A stretch of 25,333 bases of DNA. It comes from an uncultured Clostridia bacterium. GTDB lineage: Bacteria > Bacillota > Clostridia > Oscillospirales > Oscillospiraceae. The notes beneath the pieces were generated by a model, which was given only the letters and a program-made list of their open reading frames with translations, had not been told where the DNA came from and made no database searches. This document shows positions 22,109 through 25,333 of the stretch, piece after piece. A program made the position numbers and the translations under genes. Positions within the stretch are counted from its first letter, which is position 1; each line of letters starts with the position of its first letter. The stretch lies in NCBI GenBank assembly GCA_945926565.1, contig CAMELY010000003.1:1-25333 (forward strand), in the 5' to 3' direction.

Positions 22109-23686
22109 ATGACAGAGCCGGAGCAGAAGCACAGTCCGCTGCAAAAGCGGTGGCTGGTGCTGACAGCCGTTGTTGTGCTTGCCCTGATTTTTTTGATTCC
22201 CTTTATCCGGGAGGGCGGCGCCCGGGTGGATACCACCGTCATGGTGGATACCGAGACCGCCTTTGTGGGAGAGATTCAGGAGACCGCCCAGGGACGGGGT
22301 CAGATTGATTCCGCCCAGAGCACCCCTGTTCGAACCCAGTACGCCGGAAAGATCGCCACTGTGGCGGTGGAAGAAGGCGACGTGGTGGAGCAGGGAGATA
22401 TTCTGGCGGTCTATGACACAGATGAGCTGGAGGAGCAGGTCAACGAGCTGCTGGATGAGCTGGACGAGCTGGACAGCCAGATCGCCCAGGCGGACAAGAG
22501 CGGCTCCTCGTACATCACCGCGGAGGTCTCCGGCCTGGTGAAGTCCATCAGCGCCAAGCGGGGGGATGTGGTCACCAATGTGGTGGAGCGCCAGGGCGGC
22601 CTGATGGAGATCTCCACCGACGGAAGACTCAAGGTGGAGCTGGCCCTTCCGGCGGATACCGGGCTGGCGGTGGGGGAGCTGGTTGCCGTACAGATCGGAG
22701 CGCAGTCTGAGGAGGGCGTTGTGGTGCGCCTGGAGGAGCGGGAGGATCAAATCCTCGCCCAGATCACCTTTGACGACAGCCCGGACTACGCTCTGGGCGA
22801 GACAGCCCAGGTCTCCGATGAAGCGGGGGACAGCCTGGGCAGCGGAACGGTGGCCTCCAACAGCCCCTATCTGGTGCGGGGGGACTACGGCATCATCTCC
22901 AAGGTGGATGTGGAGGTGGGAGACGCCGTAGAGGAGGGCGATACCCTCTTTACCCGCATTGAGGCGGAGTACAACGCCGAGTATCTGGATCTGCTGGATC
23001 AGCGGATGGGCCTGATTGACCGGCTGTTTGACCTCCAGGAGTTTATGAAGGATCCCCTGCTGCTGGCAGACGGACATGGCATTGTCTCTGAGCTGCAGTT
23101 GGAGGAGGGCAAGACGGTGGAGGCAGAGGACAAGGCGTGCAGTCTGATCTCCACGGATACCTTCACCCTCAGCGTGGATATCGCAGAGACGGACATCGGC
23201 CGGGTGCGCACCGGACAGCGGGTGCAGCTGAAGTTTGACGCATTTTCGGATGCAATTTACTGGGGCCGGGTGGAAAAAGTTTCCTCCCTGGGCAAGCAGG
23301 TGGGCGGTTTGACCGCCTACGCTGTGACCATCTCCCTCAAAGGAGCGGAGGGGCTGAAGGTGGCCATGAGCGCCGACGCCACCATTATCCTGGCCAGTGC
23401 CGGCGACGCCCTGCTGGTGCCGGTGCGGGCGGTACAGACCCAGGAGGACGGCTCCGAGGCGGTGGAGATCAGCTATGGCGACGGCCTGACCCGGGTCTGC
23501 AAGGTGGAGACCGGCCTGCGGAACGAGGACTATGTCCAGATTCTCAGCGGCGTCCAGGAGGGCGAAGAGGTGGTTGTGGCCTCCCGGGTGGTGGAGACCA
23601 AGGTGTTCTCCCTGTTCAACTATGAGTGGGTCATCGACCAGGACGAGGAGCCGGAAGCACCGGACTCCGGAGCGGCTTCTGAATGA
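22109..23686 (+). CDS. HlyD/RND-type membrane fusion (adaptor) protein
   Basis: A 525-residue adaptor with a short cytoplasmic N-terminus, one membrane helix (about 15-33) and an extracytoplasmic remainder. The first lipoyl-like half is at 79-106 (GKIATVAVEEGDVVEQGD) and a second half at 138-160, bridged by a short acidic helical hairpin (105-128). Two more lipoyl-like motifs occur at 261-284 and 322-348. A beta-barrel domain (about 352-395) and a membrane-proximal domain follow. The start at 22109 has GGAGGGG 5-7 bases upstream. Adaptors of this type usually pair with a MacB-like ABC transporter, but none is adjacent; it is followed by a terminator and an opposing gene. Transport substrate unknown. 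Confidence 0.88.
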   Translation: MTEPEQKHSPLQKRWLVLTAVVVLALIFLIPFIREGGARVDTTVMVDTETAFVGEIQETAQGRGQIDSAQSTPVRTQYAGKIATVAVEEGDVVEQGDILAVYDTDELEEQVNELLDELDELDSQIAQADKSGSSYITAEVSGLVKSISAKRGDVVTNVVERQGGLMEISTDGRLKVELALPADTGLAVGELVAVQIGAQSEEGVVVRLEEREDQILAQITFDDSPDYALGETAQVSDEAGDSLGSGTVASNSPYLVRGDYGIISKVDVEVGDAVEEGDTLFTRIEAEYNAEYLDLLDQRMGLIDRLFDLQEFMKDPLLLADGHGIVSELQLEEGKTVEAEDKACSLISTDTFTLSVDIAETDIGRVRTGQRVQLKFDAFSDAIYWGRVEKVSSLGKQVGGLTAYAVTISLKGAEGLKVAMSADATIILASAGDALLVPVRAVQTQEDGSEAVEISYGDGLTRVCKVETGLRNEDYVQILSGVQEGEEVVVASRVVETKVFSLFNYEWVIDQDEEPEAPDSGAASE

Positions 23687-23731
23687 AAAAACGCCCTCTG
23701 ACCGACACGGATCGGCAGAGGGCGTAGATTT
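23686..23731. terminator. Bidirectional terminator between adaptor and CarD-like genes
   Basis: ACGCCCTCTG-A-CCGA (23691-23705) pairs with TCGG-CAGAGGGCGT (23712-23725), with one bulged A and a 6-base loop. T-runs lie on both sides: ATTTT on plus, TTTTTT on minus. Confidence 0.9.
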
Positions 23732-23740
23732 TGCTGTCGT

Positions 23741-24235
23741 TCAGGATTTGTTCAGGTGCCGCTCGATATATTTGGGCACCTCCTGGAGGGGCATATCCAG
23801 GGCGGTGGCCAGCTCGCCGAAGAGCAGGCTCTCCGCCTTTTTCAGCACGGTGGTGTCGCTGACGCCCGCCCGCTTGTCCTGACGGCTTCTGCGCTGCTGC
23901 TCCTGGTAGAGGGCTTTGGTCAGGCTGGCCAGTTGGTAGCTGTCCCCGGACTTCAAAATGGCGGTGCTCCGGAGCTTTTGGTCGTTCAGATTTTCAAAGA
24001 CTGCCGGGGCCACATGGGGGAGCTGGTCGATCAGCTCACAGGCCTGCTGGGCAGTCATCACCGGGCGGATTTTTACCCGCTGGCTGTCCTTAGGGGTGTA
24101 AAAGGTAGCGTCGCTGAGGTAGAGCGGGCAGAGCACATAATAGCTGCCCGGCAGTCCCTCCAGCCGGGTTTCCCCTTCAATCCGACAGACGCCCGCTGTC
24201 TCATGCATGACCAGCGATCCAATTTCCATCATCAT
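23741..24235 (-). CDS. CarD-like transcriptional regulator
   Basis: A 164-residue protein with an N-terminal CarD/TRCF RNA-polymerase-interacting domain (about 1-60: MEIGSLVMHETAGVCRIEG, then YYVLCPL and a TFYTPKDS segment). A helical C-terminal domain carries a basic stretch (EQQRRSRQDKRAG) and could bind DNA near the -10 region. CarD proteins bind the RNA polymerase beta subunit and stabilise open complexes. The first of three adjacent ATGs (24235) has GGAGG 5 bases upstream; the second at 24232 would be better spaced. It is divergent from the 79-residue gene. Confidence 0.9.
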   Translation of the reverse strand: MMMEIGSLVMHETAGVCRIEGETRLEGLPGSYYVLCPLYLSDATFYTPKDSQRVKIRPVMTAQQACELIDQLPHVAPAVFENLNDQKLRSTAILKSGDSYQLASLTKALYQEQQRRSRQDKRAGVSDTTVLKKAESLLFGELATALDMPLQEVPKYIERHLNKS

Positions 24236-24324
24236 TTTATCCTCCTCTCAAAGAGCCGATTTCTGCCAATTCTATCTTATAGGATACCAGATTTTTTGCT
24301 CCGGCATAAGAAAAACTTCCTGCG

Positions 24325-24340
24325 CTTTTTGAACAAAAAG
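24325..24340. promoter_or_regulatory. Inverted repeat in the CarD / small-gene divergent region
   Basis: CTTTTTG-AA-CAAAAAG is a pair of perfect 7-base arms. Nearby, GGCACAAA occurs twice as a direct repeat (24364-24371 and 24383-24390). Both lie in the 239-base divergent intergenic region and may be protein-binding sites; this is a weak call. Confidence 0.3.
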
Positions 24341-24396
24341 AGACAGAACTGTGCTGTGCAGAAGGCACAAATCGGTTTCAGTGGCACAAAAAGTTC

Positions 24397-24426
24397 TTAC
24401 ATTTGCCGAACTGGATCTGCTAAAAT
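24397..24426 (+). promoter_or_regulatory. Probable promoter of the 79-residue gene
   Basis: TTACAT (24397-24402) and TAAAAT (24421-24426) are spaced 18 bp apart, about 49 bases upstream of the start at 24475. Confidence 0.5.
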
Positions 24427-24474
24427 GAAAGACAGCAGGGGAGAAAACTCCTCGCGTCAAAGGAGGATATTGGA

Positions 24475-24714
24475 ATGAAGCGGATTCAATTTGCCTGTCT
24501 GTCTCAGACCATTCGATTTGAGCGCAACGAGAAGCTGGAACGGGAGGAAGGTGTTGCCCTGGCCCTGGAGGAGCGGGAGCGGTATCTGAAGCGGCTGGAT
24601 CAGATCGGAACCGTCTACCATGTGGATCGGAAGGAGCAGCTGGAGGACGGCACCCCCATCCTGGTCATCCGGCGGCAGTACAACAGCTATCCGGTGGGCA
24701 GCTATCTGGACTGA
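24475..24714 (+). CDS. Small hypothetical protein (79 residues)
   Basis: I do not recognise this protein. It is soluble and charged. An amphipathic Glu/Arg/Lys-rich central helix (about residues 15-43: EREEGVALALEERERYLKRLD) is followed by a short beta-like part ending VIRRQYNSYPVGSYLD. There is no membrane segment, cysteine motif or known DNA-binding fold. It looks real: AAAGGAGG lies about 8 bases before the ATG, a promoter-like pair precedes it, and a perfect terminator follows. It is divergent from the CarD-like gene. Confidence 0.75.
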   Translation: MKRIQFACLSQTIRFERNEKLEREEGVALALEERERYLKRLDQIGTVYHVDRKEQLEDGTPILVIRRQYNSYPVGSYLD

Positions 24715-24733
24715 TACATTTATTGAACTGAAA

Positions 24734-24780
24734 AACACGGCCCGAAACGCCTGAAAAGACGTTTCGGGCCGTGTTGTTTG
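24734..24780. terminator. Strong bidirectional terminator
   Basis: Perfect 16-base arms (24734-24749 and 24760-24775) enclose a 10-base loop. The plus side continues GTTTGTT and the minus side TTTTCAG. It serves the 79-residue gene and the converging minus-strand DUF3899 gene. Confidence 0.9.
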
Positions 24781-24810
24781 TTGGAACAGGATATGTCCTG
24801 CGGCTTGAAG

Positions 24811-25236
24811 CTATGCCATTTGGTAAAAGACGGCGGCAAAAATGCCGGAGAGCGCCAGACAGACGAGGCCGATGTGCAGCATGACCCACTTGGCGGCGGA
24901 GCCGCCGGTTTCCTTCTGCTTTGCCTGCTTTTCTGTGCAGTAGGTGAAGTAGTCCTTCCGGTCGGCAAAACGCTCTTTGCGGAAGGAGAACAGGCGCAGC
25001 AGGGTGTATCCCAGAAACTGGATGCCGTAGAAATTGCCTGCCTCCGCGATCTAGGTCAGGATCCCGAAACCCAGATAGAGCACCGCGGAGAGGAAAAAGC
25101 CGTCGCTGATATACTGCACCAGATGGGCGGATCCGGTTCCGCCGTTTTCGGCCTCAAAGGAGATGCAGAGCAGGGCGATGATTAGGGCCAGGGCGGCTGC
25201 GCCCAGGTATGCCGGCCAGCGTCGCTTTTCCTTCAT
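24811..25236 (-). pseudogene. DUF3899-like membrane protein with in-frame TAG
   Basis: The frame spans 142 codons including the final TAG; codon 62 (25051-25053) is also TAG. Before it are a helix (about 9-25) and the start of a second (about 45-61, DGFFLSAVLYLGFGILT). After it the same frame continues with IAEAGNFYGIQFLGY, a basic RKERFADRKDYFTYCTEKQ segment and a last helix (WVMLHIGLVCLALSGIFAAVFY), all typical of DUF3899. A single base change from a TGG (Trp) or CAG (Gln) codon would explain the stop. The start ATG overlaps the TGA of the upstream ABC ATPase gene (ATGA), with GGAGG just upstream, so it is coupled to that transporter operon. Function unknown. Confidence 0.75.
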
Positions 25237-25333
25237 TGTCCCTCCCGCTCCCTGCGATACCGCTCAAACTCCGGCGTATTGCAGCTGACAAAGTGGCCGG
25301 GGGACACCTCCCGCAGCGTGGGCTGCTCCTGGG
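25233..25333 (-). CDS. C-terminal end of an oligopeptide/dipeptide ABC transporter ATP-binding protein
   Basis: Only the last 32 residues and stop are in the window; the gene enters from the right edge. They read LREVSPGHFVSCN followed by a charged tail, which matches the C-terminal oligopeptide-type extension (PGHxVxC) of OppD/OppF/DppD/DppF ATPases. Its stop overlaps the start of the DUF3899-like gene. Confidence 0.8.
   Translation of the reverse strand, partial: QEQPTLREVSPGHFVSCNTPEFERYRREREGQ

Noticed and set aside
1..25333. Search for tRNA, rRNA, insertion-sequence ends, phage or toxin-antitoxin modules
   Set aside because: None was found by eye; the nucleotidyltransferase lacks an adjacent HEPN partner, and no transposase or integrase motif was seen.

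Overview
This window is GC-rich (roughly 60-65%) DNA from what looks like a chromosome of a high-GC gut Clostridia, most likely an Oscillospiraceae/Flavonifractor-like Firmicute. The evidence is Gram-positive ribosome binding sites, TTGACA/TATAAT promoters with 17-bp spacers, a T-box riboswitch, a CarD-like regulator, and families typical of that group (YARHG/SH3 surface protein, DUF5685 beside a J-domain protein, DUF2201 VWA with a MoxR ATPase, PepD dipeptidase). The taxonomic call is an inference. I saw no rRNA, tRNA, CRISPR array, insertion sequence or phage gene.

Layout. 1-615 (-): 3'-truncated Sir2 deacylase. 826-2931 (+): zinc-ribbon/TM/3xSH3/YARHG surface protein. 3120-3902 (+): ZIP metal transporter with a leader hairpin. 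3992-4936 (-): D-2-hydroxyacid dehydrogenase. 5127-8431 (+): three-gene unit of LRR protein, nucleotidyltransferase and DUF2201/VWA protein; then a MerR-RDD membrane regulator with its own promoter (8536-9996) and a MoxR AAA+ ATPase (10061-11554). 11555-11981 is a 427-base gene-free stretch holding a promoter and a complete T-box riboswitch that precedes a bile-acid:sodium-symporter-family (BASS) transporter (11982-12929). On the minus strand from 19551 down to 13011 lies a probable long operon: YqhD/BDH-type alcohol dehydrogenase, DUF5685, J-domain/TPR protein, PepD, two-repeat DUF1538 membrane protein (interrupted by an in-frame TGA), and a tandem PII-like protein. argS (19714-21483) is read divergently from that operon. 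It is followed by a DUF2500 protein, an orphan HlyD-type adaptor, a CarD-like regulator (-), a 79-aa conserved-looking small protein (+), a DUF3899 gene with an in-frame TAG (-), and the C-terminal end of an oligopeptide ABC transporter ATPase (-).

How they work together. The VWA protein and MoxR ATPase are classic partners in ATP-driven complex assembly or remodelling; here a membrane-embedded MerR-like regulator sits between them. DUF1538 and PII-like genes form a candidate transporter/regulator pair, by analogy with AmtB-GlnK. The most striking unit is the T-box: its specifier reads best as AUC (isoleucine). That would tie a BASS transporter to isoleucine starvation and suggests uptake of a branched-chain amino-acid precursor such as a 2-oxo acid. 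Two membrane-protein genes carry single in-frame stop codons with intact coding sequence on both sides, which should be checked against reads or relatives.
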